A stretch of 54,709 bases of DNA from Micromonospora sp. HK10. Lineage in GTDB: Bacteria > Actinomycetota > Actinomycetes > Mycobacteriales > Micromonosporaceae. Location of the stretch: the NCBI RefSeq assembly GCF_000982955.1, contig NZ_KQ058831.1, forward strand, positions 1 to 54,709, written 5' to 3'. Positions 44,899 through 54,633 of the stretch are shown here, piece by piece. The stretch's first letter is position 1, and every line of letters begins with the position of its first letter. The translations under genes and the position numbers were made by a program. Below the pieces are notes generated by a model. That model was given only the letters and a program-made list of their open reading frames with translations. It was not told the DNA's origin and did no database searches.

Positions 44899-44930
44899 GA
44901 CAGGCGCCCCCGGAACCGGGGACGCCTGTC
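44899..44930 (-). terminator. Terminator downstream of rplY
   Basis: GACAGGCG (44899-44906) and CGCCTGTC (44923-44930) form the outer stem, CCCCGG and CCGGGG the inner stem, with one mismatch between and an AA loop. It lies 18 nt past the rplY stop. Confidence 0.85.
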
Positions 44931-44948
44931 GCACAGCCTGCGGGCCGA

Positions 44949-45641
44949 TCAGGCCTCGGTCTTCGGCTCCTCGGCGGCCGGCTCGCCCTCGGCCGGCGCA
45001 CCCTCGGCAGCCTCGGCGGTCTCCTCGCCGACGCCCTCCTCGGCCTCCTCCTCGGCCACCTCGACCTCGGGGAGGGTGGCCTCCAGCTCCTCGGCGGTCG
45101 GGGCGGCGGTCACCGAGGCGACCTGAAGGTCGGCGTCCGCGACCAGCTCGACGCCGGCCGGCAGCTCCACGTCGCCGGCGGTGATCTGGGTGCCGGCCTC
45201 GGCGCCCTCGATCGACGCCTCCAGGTGGTCCGGCACCTTGGTGGCGTCGGCGGTCACCGAGAGGGTGTCGTGGTCGTGCACGATCAGGGTGTCCTTCGCG
45301 GCCTCACCGGTCAGCTGGACCGGGACCTCGACGGTGACCTTCTCGCCCCGGCGGACCAGCAGCAGGTCCACGTGCTCGAAGGTGTCCTTGATCGGGTCGC
45401 GCTGGATCGCCTTCGGCAGCGCCAGCACCTGGGTGCCGTCGCTCACCTCGATCGCGAAGAGCTGGTTGGCGCCGCCCTTGCGGATCGCGGCGGCGAACTC
45501 ACGCGCCGGCAGCGCGATGTGCTTCGGCTTCTCGCCGTGGCCGTACAGCACGGCGGGCACCTTGCCGGCCCGGCGGGTACGACGGGCACCACCCTTGCCG
45601 AACTCGGTGCGGGGCTCGGCGCTGATCTTTACCTCGGACAC
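44949..45641 (-). CDS. rplY: Ribosomal protein L25 / general stress protein Ctc
   Basis: A 230-residue protein of the long (CTC/TL5) form. The N-terminal 5S-rRNA-binding L25 domain (ISAEPRTEFGKGGARRTRRA; GKVPAVLYGHGEKPKHIALP; DVDLLLVRRGEKVTVEV-like EHVDLLLVRRGEKVTVEVPV) is followed by the TL5 beta domain (PDHLEASIEGAEAGTQITAG). The C-terminal tail is acidic, Ala/Glu-rich, of about 45 residues. The GTG start has AGGAG 7 nt upstream; the longer frame upstream is not family-like. It is transcribed toward pth. Confidence 0.95.
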   Translation of the reverse strand: MSEVKISAEPRTEFGKGGARRTRRAGKVPAVLYGHGEKPKHIALPAREFAAAIRKGGANQLFAIEVSDGTQVLALPKAIQRDPIKDTFEHVDLLLVRRGEKVTVEVPVQLTGEAAKDTLIVHDHDTLSVTADATKVPDHLEASIEGAEAGTQITAGDVELPAGVELVADADLQVASVTAAPTAEELEATLPEVEVAEEEAEEGVGEETAEAAEGAPAEGEPAAEEPKTEA

Positions 45642-45918
45642 GGGGAAACTCCTGATGCTTCGCTGCGGCGGCTTGTCGTCTTGCGGTGCTGGGGCGAGGG
45701 GCTCGCTGGGGCTCATGCGTCATGAACGACTGCCCGGAGCACCGCGTCGATGACGGCGCCTCCGTGCGGTGCTTTTCAGCGGCCCGCCGGGCACCCTCGC
45801 CGTGGCAACCGCACCAGTCTACCCGAGCGATTTCCGGGCCATCCGGCAGTCCCCTTATCACCGCCGGCGACACCTCGCAGCCCAACTTTTCCCCCGACCG
45901 AAGCGGTCCTCCCGCCGG

Positions 45919-45944
45919 CGGCTCGGGCCCGCGGGCCCGAGCCG
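45919..45944. terminator. 26-bp perfect palindrome, possible terminator of prs
   Basis: CGGCTCGGGCCCG and its exact complement meet with no loop base, giving a 13+13 bp palindrome 140 bp past the prs stop. It can extrude as a hairpin on either strand. A role as transcript end or as a protein-binding site is open. Confidence 0.5.
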
Positions 45945-45992
45945 GCCCGCTGCGCCGGCACGGGCCCGTGAGCCGCACCGTCCCGCGAGCTG

Positions 45993-46073
45993 GCGCGGTC
46001 CCGCCGGCGGGTGCGGTGTCCCGCCGGCGGAGTGCGGCGTCCCGCCGGCAGGGTGCGGTGTCCCGCCGGCGGG
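45993..46073. repeat. Four 18-21 bp units with CCCGCCGGCGGG core
   Basis: Units at about 45993, 46011, 46031 and 46052 each read GTGCGGTGTCCCGCCGGCGG with few changes, so each carries a self-complementary CCGCCGGCGG core. The array ends about 10 bp from the prs stop codon, so the prs transcript 3' end would carry a row of hairpins. Confidence 0.8.
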
Positions 46074-46083
46074 GGTGCCGAAC

Positions 46084-47064
46084 TCAGCTGAGGCCGCCGA
46101 AGAGGGTGGTCACCGAGCCGTCGTCGAAGACCTCCCGGATCGCCCGCGCCAGCAGCGGCGCGATCGACAGTACGGTGATCTTGTCCAGCTGCTTCTCCGG
46201 CGGCAACGGCAGGGTGTTGGTCACCACCACCTCGCTGATCGGGCTGTTCTTCAGCCGCTCGGTCGCCGGGTCCGACAGCAGGGCGTGCGTCGACGCCACC
46301 ACGATCTCCGCCGCGCCGGACTCCTTGAGGATGTCCGCCGCCTTGCTGATCGTGCCACCGGTGTCGATCATGTCGTCCACGATCAGGCACACCCGGTCCT
46401 CGACCTCACCGACCACCCGGTTCGCCACCACCTGGTTCGGCTTCAGCGGATCCCGGGTCTTGTGGATGAAGGCCAGCGGACAGCCACCCAGCCGGTCCGT
46501 CCACCGCTCGGCCACCCGTACCCGGCCCGAGTCCGGCGCCACCACGGTCATCGGCCGGCCCGCGTACTTGTGCTCCACGTACTCGGCCAGCACGTCCATC
46601 GCGAAGAGGTGGTCCACCGGGCCGTCGAAGAAGCCCTGGATCTGCGCGGTGTGCAGGTCCACCGTCAGGATCCGGTTCGCGCCCGCCGTCTTCAGCAGGT
46701 CGGCCACCAGCCGCGCCGAGATCGGCTCCCGGCCCCGGTGCTTCTTGTCCTGCCGCGAGTACGGGTAGAACGGCAGCACCACGGTGATCCGTTTGGCCGA
46801 TCCCCGCTTCAGTGCGTCGACCATGATCAGGGTCTCCATGACCCAGGTGTTGACCCCGTGCGTCACGGACTGCACCACGAAGGCGTCCGATCCGCGCACC
46901 GAGTCCTTGAACCGTACGAAGATCTCGCCGTTGGCGAACTCGTACGCGTCGGAAGGGGTCGGCGCGACGCCGAGCACCTCACCGATTTCCTTGGCCAGCT
47001 CCGGAAAGCCCCGTCCGGAGAAGAGCATCAGGCTCTTGCGGTTTTCGGCGACGATGCTGCCCAT
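46084..47064 (-). CDS. prs: Ribose-phosphate pyrophosphokinase
   Basis: A 326-residue PRPP synthetase: LMLFSGRGFPELAKEIGEVL, NGEIFVRFKDSVRGSDAFVV, VVLPFYPYSRQDKKHRGREP (ATP and flexible loop), NRILTVDLHTAQIQGFFDGP, and the PRPP-binding loop VCLIVDDMIDTGGTISKAAD at about 226-245. It makes PRPP from ribose-5-phosphate and ATP for nucleotide, His and Trp synthesis. It follows glmU by 115 bp on the same strand, a conserved bacterial pairing. Confidence 0.97.
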   Translation of the reverse strand: MGSIVAENRKSLMLFSGRGFPELAKEIGEVLGVAPTPSDAYEFANGEIFVRFKDSVRGSDAFVVQSVTHGVNTWVMETLIMVDALKRGSAKRITVVLPFYPYSRQDKKHRGREPISARLVADLLKTAGANRILTVDLHTAQIQGFFDGPVDHLFAMDVLAEYVEHKYAGRPMTVVAPDSGRVRVAERWTDRLGGCPLAFIHKTRDPLKPNQVVANRVVGEVEDRVCLIVDDMIDTGGTISKAADILKESGAAEIVVASTHALLSDPATERLKNSPISEVVVTNTLPLPPEKQLDKITVLSIAPLLARAIREVFDDGSVTTLFGGLS

Positions 47065-47179
47065 GGGCCCGTCTGCTCCCGTGTGTCGGTGGTTCCCGGC
47101 GGCGTGGAGCCGGGGACTATTCGGTTGCAGTATCCCCCGCGCTCACCGCTCCACCCACGGCCTGGCGCCGCCCGTGGAT

Positions 47180-48652
47180 TCAGTCACCTTCACTTGCGGC
47201 AGCGGGCTGGTCCGACGCACCCTCCACGGCCAGCCGGGCGCGCTCGGCCGCCGCCGCGGAGACCGTCCCCGGCCGCTTGCGGGCCACCCAGCCGTCGATG
47301 TTGCGCTGCGGCGCCCGGGTCACCCCCAGCGCGCCCGGCGGCACGTCCTGCGCGATCGCGCTGCCCGCCGCCACGTAGGCCCCGTCGCCCACCTCGACCG
47401 GCGCGATCAGGCTGGTGTCGCAGCCGACGAACGCGCCCTCGCCGACCACCGTGCGGTGCTTGTTCACCCCGTCGTAGTTCACGAAGATCGTCGCCGCGCC
47501 GATGTTCGCCTTCGCTCCGATCGTGGCGTCACCCACGTACGTCAGGTGCGGCACCTTCGCGCCCGCGCCGAGCTCGGAGTTCTTCACCTCGACGAAGGTG
47601 CCGACCTTCGACTTCTCGGCCAGCCGCGCGGCGGGCCGCAGGTACGCGTACGGGCCGACGCTGGCCCCCGCGCCCACCTCCGCGCTCACCGCGTGGCTGC
47701 GCAGCACGGTGGCGCCCTCGCCCACGGTCGTGTCGATCAGCGTCACGTCCGGCCCGACCAGCGCGCCTGCGCCGACCAGCGTCGCGCCGCGGAGCTGGGT
47801 GTTCTGGTCGATCACCGCGTCCCGCTCGACGGTCACCGTCACGTCGATCCAGGTGGTGTGCGGGTCGAGGATGCTCACCCCGCTGCGCATCCAGCCCTCG
47901 TTGACCCGGTCCCGCAGCAGTCCGCGCAGCGCGGCCAGCTCGACCCGGTCGTTGCAGCCCAACGTCTCCACGTGGTCCGGGGCGCAGTGCACCGCCACCG
48001 GCTCCCCGGCGTCCCGGAGCAGGCCGAAGACGTCGGTCAGGTACTCCTCGCCCTGGTCGTTGTCGGTGGAGAGCTTGCCCAGCGCGTCCCGCAGCCGGGC
48101 CACGTCGAACGCGTAGATGCCCGCGTTGATCTCCCGCAGCGCGCGCTGCTCGGCGGTGGCGTCACGCTCCTCCACGATCTGCGCCAGCCGGCCGGCGCCG
48201 TCCCGCACGATCCGGCCCAGGCCGGTCGGGTCCGGCACCTCGGCGGCGAGCACCGTGGCCGCCGCGCCTTCGCCCTCGTGCGCCTCCACCAGGGCCGCCA
48301 CCGTCTCCGGCCGCAGCAACGGCACGTCCCCGTTGATCACCACGACCGTGCCGGTCGCCTCCGGCACCGCGTCCAGCGCGATCCGTACCGCGTGCCCGGT
48401 GCCGAGCTGCCGCTCCTGGAGCACCGCGAGGGCGTCGGGCGCCACCTCGGCCAGGTGCCCGCGGACCTGGTCGGCGCCGTGCCCGACCACCACCACGGTG
48501 CGGTCCGCGCCCAGCGGCGCGGCCGCGGCCAGCACGTGTCCGAGGAGGGTACGGCCGAGCAGCGGGTGCAGCACCTTGGGCAGGGCCGACTTCATCCGCT
48601 TGCCCTCACCGGCGGCGAGCACGACAACGGTGCGGAGGTGGGGCTGGGACAC
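47180..48652 (-). CDS. glmU: Bifunctional UDP-GlcNAc pyrophosphorylase / glucosamine-1-P acetyltransferase
   Basis: A 490-residue protein. The N-terminal uridyltransferase domain begins VVVLAAGEGKRMKSALPKVL and has LQERQLGTGHAVRIAL and VVINGDVPLLRPETVAALVE. From about residue 255 there is a left-handed beta-helix with hexapeptide repeats (ATLVGAGALVGPDVTLIDTT; VGPYAYLRPAARLAEKSKVG), the acetyl-CoA region (IGAATIFVNYDGVNKHRTVV) and an Ala/Glu-rich tail. It makes UDP-GlcNAc for peptidoglycan. The GTG start gives the family N-terminus. It is downstream of tRNA-Gln, same strand. Confidence 0.97.
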   Translation of the reverse strand: MSQPHLRTVVVLAAGEGKRMKSALPKVLHPLLGRTLLGHVLAAAAPLGADRTVVVVGHGADQVRGHLAEVAPDALAVLQERQLGTGHAVRIALDAVPEATGTVVVINGDVPLLRPETVAALVEAHEGEGAAATVLAAEVPDPTGLGRIVRDGAGRLAQIVEERDATAEQRALREINAGIYAFDVARLRDALGKLSTDNDQGEEYLTDVFGLLRDAGEPVAVHCAPDHVETLGCNDRVELAALRGLLRDRVNEGWMRSGVSILDPHTTWIDVTVTVERDAVIDQNTQLRGATLVGAGALVGPDVTLIDTTVGEGATVLRSHAVSAEVGAGASVGPYAYLRPAARLAEKSKVGTFVEVKNSELGAGAKVPHLTYVGDATIGAKANIGAATIFVNYDGVNKHRTVVGEGAFVGCDTSLIAPVEVGDGAYVAAGSAIAQDVPPGALGVTRAPQRNIDGWVARKRPGTVSAAAAERARLAVEGASDQPAAASEGD

Positions 48653-48767
48653 GACGTGGCTCCCGTCGGGACGGCGACAGTCTCGCGGTCATGCTAACCA
48701 CGCCGCTCGGCACAATTCGCATCCGGCCGCACAAATGAGGTCGCCTCGTGGGAGCGGCAGGGCTGAG

Positions 48768-48839
48768 CTGGGGTGCCTGGATTCGAACCAGGAGCTCAAG
48801 GCTCCAAAGGCCTGCGGGTTGCCGTTACCCCACACCCCA
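48768..48839 (-). tRNA. tRNA-Gln (anticodon TTG)
   Basis: A 72-nt cloverleaf on the minus strand. Acceptor TGGGGTG pairs with CACCCCA, D-stem GGGT/ACCC, anticodon loop CTTTGGA with anticodon TTG, T-stem CCTGG/CCAGG with loop TTCGAAT, discriminator G. The first anticodon-stem pair is a C-T mismatch. CCA is not encoded. The TGGGGTG acceptor is usual for tRNA-Gln. The gene ends 115 bp upstream of glmU. Confidence 0.93.
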
Positions 48840-48854
48840 TCGCAGCATCAAGAC

Positions 48855-49715
48855 CTAGCGGCCACTAATTTCAGACTCGCTTGAGTCAGCGATCCGGAAC
48901 AGCTCGGCGATCATACCTTCGATCCGCCAGTAGAGCGCGCGGCTACGCGGCACGGTGATCACAAGGCAGCCGTGGTAGTCGTCGCCGGTGTTCCGGCGGA
49001 CGGTCGTCGGATTGTGCCGCTTGAGCGTCGAACGCCCGAACCGCTCGACCGGGAGCCTCAGCCGCTGCGCCCACCAGCGCACCGCGGCGTCGGGGTCGGC
49101 CGACTCGTGGATGCTGACCCGGTACGTCGGCACCGCACGGTCGACGCCACAGCTCTCCAAAAATCGGAGGAAGAGCGCGAGCAAGCCGGGATCGCTGTTG
49201 ATGAACTGCACCTTCTCCGCGCGGCGCCACGGCTTGGACTTCGCCCCCTCGCACCAGTAGATCGCCGCGCCGAGCAACAGCAGGGCCCGCTCGTCGAGCT
49301 CACCGACGCGCTCGGCGGCGCACTCGTGCTCGGCTGCCTGCGCCGCGTCGCGCATATTCCGGTACGCGCCCCACCGCGCGTCGGTCATCGCCTTCGAGTG
49401 CGCCCGCCGCCGCTCCGCCGCCGCACCGTCGGGATCGAGCGGCAGCTGCTTGACCCACTGGTACGCGGTCGACTTCGCGACGCCGAGCTGCTTCGCGATC
49501 TCGTTGACCGACCGACCAGCGGCGCGCAGCCGGACCGCATCGGCGCGTACGGCGTCCTTGGCGCGCGGCCGCCGGGTCCACTCCGGTGGTGGCACCCCGC
49601 GCAGCAGCGCGTACACCCGATCACGACCGATGCCCAGGCGGGCCCGGATCTCGGCGACGGAGAGCTGTTCCTCGACGCGCAGGCGGCGCGCCTCGGCGGC
49701 GATCGGGTCGGTCAC
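48855..49715 (-). CDS. Double-HTH protein with LAGLIDADG-like C-terminal domain
   Basis: A 286-residue protein that ends 15 bp before the tRNA-Gln 5' end on the same strand. Residues 8-40 (EEQLSVAEIRARLGIGRDRV) and 55-90 (AAGRSVNEIAKQLGVAKSTA) are two helix-turn-helix segments of the resolvase/Homeodomain-like type. The C-terminal half starts LLLLGAAIYWCEGAKSK, resembling a single LAGLIDADG helix ending in Glu-Gly. It continues VQFINSDPGLLALFLRFLES, YRVSIHESADPDAAVRWWAQ, RSTLKRHNPTTVRRNTGDDY and HGCLVITVPRSRALYWRIEG. The fold assignment is by eye. It could be a homing-endonuclease-like or derived regulatory protein; I know of no function. The promoter of the tRNA must lie inside the end of this gene or the two are cotranscribed. 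Confidence 0.75.
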   Translation of the reverse strand: MTDPIAAEARRLRVEEQLSVAEIRARLGIGRDRVYALLRGVPPPEWTRRPRAKDAVRADAVRLRAAGRSVNEIAKQLGVAKSTAYQWVKQLPLDPDGAAAERRRAHSKAMTDARWGAYRNMRDAAQAAEHECAAERVGELDERALLLLGAAIYWCEGAKSKPWRRAEKVQFINSDPGLLALFLRFLESCGVDRAVPTYRVSIHESADPDAAVRWWAQRLRLPVERFGRSTLKRHNPTTVRRNTGDDYHGCLVITVPRSRALYWRIEGMIAELFRIADSSESEISGR

Positions 49716-49797
49716 GACCAGCAGGTTAGGACAGGCGTACGACAGGTCCTCCCATTCGCGAACGCCGGTGTCCGCTGCGATCTAGCCGCCCGCTGGT

Positions 49798-49809
49798 TAC
49801 GGTGACGTA
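49798..49809. promoter_or_regulatory. Possible -10 / dyad before the desaturase
   Basis: TACGGT (49798-49803) fits a TANNNT -10 about 35 bp before the start. It is part of the short dyad TACG-GTGA-CGTA, a possible TetR-type half-site pair. No good -35 is present. Confidence 0.3.
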
Positions 49810-49837
49810 GGCGTAGCCCGTACCACTGGGAGGTGCC

Positions 49838-50809
49838 ATGTCGACCACCCTGAACGGCCCGGAGAGCGGACCGAAGCCGTTGACCCAGGGACACCAGTCC
49901 CGGGGAATCCTGATCGCCCTGTGGGCCTTCGTGGCCGTACCGTTCCTTGCCCTGCTCGCCGCCGTGCCGGTGGCCTGGGGTGGCTGGCTGGGCTGGAGCG
50001 ACCTGCTGATCGCCGGCTTCTGGTACGTGCTCTCCGGGCTCGGCATCACCGTCGGCTACCACCGCTACTTCACCCACGGCTCATTCCGGGCGAAGCCCGG
50101 GCTGCGCGCCGCGCTGGCGGTGGCGGGGTCGTTCGCGGTGCAGGGCGAGATCATCCAGTGGGTGGCGGACCACCGCCGGCATCACGCGTTCTCCGATCAG
50201 GAGGGCGACCCGCACTCGCCGTGGCGGTTCGGGGAGAGCATCGGCGGGCTGGCCAGAGGGCTGTTCCACGCGCACGTCGGCTGGTTGTTCAACCGGGAGC
50301 TGTCGAACCGGGAGCGGTTCGCCCCGGACCTGCTCAGCGATCCGATCACCCGTCGGGTGGACCGGCTCTTCCCGGCGCTGGTGGCGGTGTCGCTGCTCGG
50401 GCCGGCGGCGATGGGCGCGCTGGTCACCTGGTCGTGGCAGGGCGCGCTGACCGCGTTCTTCTGGGGCGGGCTGGTCCGGATCGCGCTGCTGCACCACGTC
50501 ACCTGGTCGATCAACTCGATCTGCCACGTCTACGGGGAGCGGCCGTTCGCGGTGCGCCAGGGCGACCGGGCGGCGAACTTCTGGCCGTTGGCGCTGCTGT
50601 CGTTCGGGGAGAGCTGGCACAACCTGCACCACGCGGAGCCGACCAGCGCGCGGCACGGGGTGCTACGCGGGCAGATCGATCCGTCGGCGCGGGTGATCTG
50701 GCTGTTGGAGAAGGCCGGTGCGGCCTGGTCGGTGCGGTGGCCGAAACCGGAGCGGATCACGGCGAAGCTGGTGGAGCCGGTGCGGGTGCGGGGCCGCGCC
50801 GCGCGGTAA
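49838..50809 (+). CDS. Membrane fatty-acid (acyl-CoA) desaturase
   Basis: A 323-residue integral membrane di-iron desaturase. The three histidine boxes are present: HRYFTH at residues 75-80, HRRHH at 112-116 and HNLHH at 261-265. Hydrophobic pairs LIALWAFVAVPFLALLAAVP and LLIAGFWYVLSGLGITVG precede the first box. A GGGAGG box lies 5 nt before the ATG. It inserts a double bond into an acyl chain, probably at delta-9, and so adjusts membrane fluidity. It is followed 41 bp later by a TetR gene in the same direction that may control it. Confidence 0.95.
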   Translation: MSTTLNGPESGPKPLTQGHQSRGILIALWAFVAVPFLALLAAVPVAWGGWLGWSDLLIAGFWYVLSGLGITVGYHRYFTHGSFRAKPGLRAALAVAGSFAVQGEIIQWVADHRRHHAFSDQEGDPHSPWRFGESIGGLARGLFHAHVGWLFNRELSNRERFAPDLLSDPITRRVDRLFPALVAVSLLGPAAMGALVTWSWQGALTAFFWGGLVRIALLHHVTWSINSICHVYGERPFAVRQGDRAANFWPLALLSFGESWHNLHHAEPTSARHGVLRGQIDPSARVIWLLEKAGAAWSVRWPKPERITAKLVEPVRVRGRAAR

Positions 50810-50850
50810 CCGGTCGATCGGTGTCGGTCGGGTTTGGCAGGATGGGCCGG

Positions 50851-51537
50851 GTGACCGACGTTCCCGGCAGTGACGCGCGCTCCGCCCGGCGGCGGGCCGT
50901 CCCGGCGGCCAAGCCCCCTTCCCGGGTACGGATGTCCGCGACCCAGCGCCGGGAGCAGCTGATCTCGATCGCCCGGGAGATCTTCGCCGAGCGCGGGTTC
51001 GACGCCACGTCGATCGAGGAGGTGGCGGCTCGGGCGAAGGTGTCCAAGCCGGTGGTGTACGAGCACTTCGGTGGCAAGGAAGGGCTCTACGCCGTGGTGG
51101 TGGACCGGGAGGTCCGTTCGCTGCTGGAGCGGATCACCACGGCGTTGACCGCCGGGCATCCGCGGGAGTTGCTGGAGCAGGCGGCGTTGACCCTGCTGAC
51201 CTACATCGAGGAGGAGACCAGCGGGTTCCGGGTGCTGGTCCGGGAGTCGCCGTTGATGTCGGCGACGGGCAACTTCAGCAGCGTTTTGAACGACGTGGCG
51301 CACCAGGTGGAGCACATCCTGGGCGCGGAGTTCTCCAGTCGGGGCTACGACCCGAAGCTGGCGGAGCTGTACTCGCAGGCGCTGGTGGGCATGGTGGCGT
51401 TGACCGGCCGCTGGTGGCTGGAGGTGCGCAAGCCGCGCAAGGAGACGGTGGCGGCGCACCTGGTGAACCTGGCCTGGAACGGGTTGTCGCACCTGGAGGC
51501 GAAGCCGGGGCTGATCACGGTGCGCAAGCCGGGTTGA
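50851..51537 (+). CDS. TetR-family transcriptional regulator
   Basis: 228 residues from GTG 50851 (an ATG at 50842 is possible but directly abuts the only AGG). After a basic Ala/Arg-rich leader come the TetR helices: RREQLISIAREIFAERGFDA, TSIEEVAARAKVSKPVVYEH and FGGKEGLYAVVVDREVRSLL. The ligand domain is helical (FRVLVRESPLMSATGNFSSV; GMVALTGRWWLEVRKPRKET). Its place behind the desaturase suggests control of membrane lipid genes, as for other actinobacterial TetR-desaturase pairs. The ligand, possibly acyl-CoA, is inferred only. Confidence 0.93.
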   Translation: MTDVPGSDARSARRRAVPAAKPPSRVRMSATQRREQLISIAREIFAERGFDATSIEEVAARAKVSKPVVYEHFGGKEGLYAVVVDREVRSLLERITTALTAGHPRELLEQAALTLLTYIEEETSGFRVLVRESPLMSATGNFSSVLNDVAHQVEHILGAEFSSRGYDPKLAELYSQALVGMVALTGRWWLEVRKPRKETVAAHLVNLAWNGLSHLEAKPGLITVRKPG

Positions 51538-51573
51538 TCCGCCGGCGCCGGGCCGACCGGCGGTCCGGTCCGG

Positions 51574-52047
51574 TCAGCGGTGGGCCTCGGCGATGGGGTG
51601 CTCGCGGCGGCGGCGTTCCTCCTCGGCGTGCTCCTCCGTGCCGACCTTGTCGTAGAGGCCGGTGGCGAGCAGGATCAGGCCGAACAGCAGCGACACGATG
51701 ACGGTCGCCATCGAGAAGTTGAGGATGTTCACCTGGGTCTGCAGCACGGACATCATGAGGATGCCGGTGACCAGGAAGACGGCTCCGGCGGTCAGGTTCA
51801 TGTAGTGGCCGAGGTTGCCGCGCCGGGACGCGCCGATGATGAGGAAGGCGCCGAAGATCACGGAGACCAGGGAGAAGGCCAGGTTGGTGCGGAGCCCGAG
51901 GGCGCTGGTGTCCTCCCGGCTGAACAGCCCGTCGCCCCAGGTCTCGGCCACGCCGTACACGCCGAAGACGAGGATGTAGAGGCCGATGAGCCCGGAGAGC
52001 ACGCGGTAGAGCGGCCGCGCGGGATGGTTCACCGGGAAGTGCGCCAT
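51574..52047 (-). CDS. DUF4383 membrane protein (paralogue 1)
   Basis: A 157-residue protein with four membrane helices: VLSGLIGLYILVFGVYGVAE, LAFSLVSVIFGAFLIIGA, MNLTAGAVFLVTGILMMSVL and MATVIVSLLFGLILLATGLY. The N-terminal HFPVNHPARPLYR matches the next gene, and the NILNFSM segment recurs there as NIFNFSI. A charged Glu/Arg tail follows the last helix. GGAGG lies 5 nt before the ATG. Function unknown; DUF4383 is an actinobacterial membrane family. Confidence 0.87.
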   Translation of the reverse strand: MAHFPVNHPARPLYRVLSGLIGLYILVFGVYGVAETWGDGLFSREDTSALGLRTNLAFSLVSVIFGAFLIIGASRRGNLGHYMNLTAGAVFLVTGILMMSVLQTQVNILNFSMATVIVSLLFGLILLATGLYDKVGTEEHAEEERRRREHPIAEAHR

Positions 52048-52122
52048 GGGAACCTCCAACGAAGCGAGCGATTCGCCCCGATTGTCCCCCAGCGGCGGAC
52101 CCGCGTCCCCGGAAACGCCGAA

Positions 52123-52143
52123 GGCCCGGCGCGATGCCGGGCC
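52123..52143 (-). terminator. Terminator between the two DUF4383 genes
   Basis: GGCCCGGC (52123-52130) and GCCGGGCC (52136-52143) form a perfect 8-bp stem with a 5-nt loop, 20 nt after the stop of the upstream paralogue. Confidence 0.7.
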
Positions 52144-52163
52144 CACGTCGGTACGGGCGGGAA

Positions 52164-52619
52164 TCAGAGCACGAGCCGAGCCTTCTGCCAGGCCTCGTGC
52201 TCGTCGTCGGTGCCGACCTTGCCGTACATGCCGGCCATCAGCAGGACCAGGGCGAGGACCAGGACCACGATGTCGGTCATGATCGAGAAGTTGAAGATGT
52301 TGGCGTCGGTCCGCAGGAACGCCAGCTCGGCGAGGCCGAGGCCGATCAGCCCGTACGCCATCCACTGGTTGATCAGCACGTCGAGGTTGCGGCCGATCAC
52401 GACGCCGAGCAGGATCACCGCCCCGAGCAGGATCGCCAGCAGCGAGAATCCGAGATTGGTGCCCTGGCCGAGGACCTTGGTGTCATCCTGGGCGAGCACC
52501 TCGTCGCCCGCGCTCGCGATGATGCCGAGCACGCCGAAGACGATGAAGTACAGACCAACGAGCCCGCCGATCGCCCGGTAGACAGGCCGCGCGGGGTGGT
52601 TGACGGGGGTGTGCGACAT
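52164..52619 (-). CDS. DUF4383 membrane protein (paralogue 2)
   Basis: A 151-residue protein with the same four-helix plan as the neighbour: HTPVNHPARPVYR, AIGGLVGLYFIVFGVLGIIA, LGFSLLAILLGAVILLGVVI, MAYGLIGLGLAELAFL, NIFNFSIMTDIVVLVLALVL and a short tail. A GGAGA box precedes the ATG by 7 nt. The two genes are separated by 116 bp with a terminator, so they are tandem duplicates with separate transcription. Function unknown. Confidence 0.87.
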   Translation of the reverse strand: MSHTPVNHPARPVYRAIGGLVGLYFIVFGVLGIIASAGDEVLAQDDTKVLGQGTNLGFSLLAILLGAVILLGVVIGRNLDVLINQWMAYGLIGLGLAELAFLRTDANIFNFSIMTDIVVLVLALVLLMAGMYGKVGTDDEHEAWQKARLVL

Positions 52620-52712
52620 CTCTGCGTCTCCAAGACCGTTCGGGTGAGGGGTCGCCAGCGATTGTCCCGCACGCCAAGCTGTGACGCCGCACACCCCCTG
52701 CCCACCGGCGGG

Positions 52713-54512
<1,800 letters not shown>

Positions 54513-54633
54513 TGACCCACCTCTCATGATCAAGGCGTCCCGGTGCCGGCCGGCACCTCAGGACGCCCACCCCAAGGGTACGCGGACCAGCCGCCCGCGC
54601 CGCCCGCCGCCCGCCGGACGGACCCGCCCCGCC

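Larger units (their letters stand above)
45642..46083. other. Gene-free interval between prs and rplY
   Basis: 442 bp without a credible gene. The left part must contain the rplY promoter. The right part holds a 26-bp perfect palindrome and a 20-bp tandem array, both listed separately. ORFs here have no family similarity. Confidence 0.6.

Noticed and set aside
48768..49715. tRNA-integrated mobile island
   Set aside because: No integrase, no excisionase and no second copy of the tRNA 3' end were found in the window.
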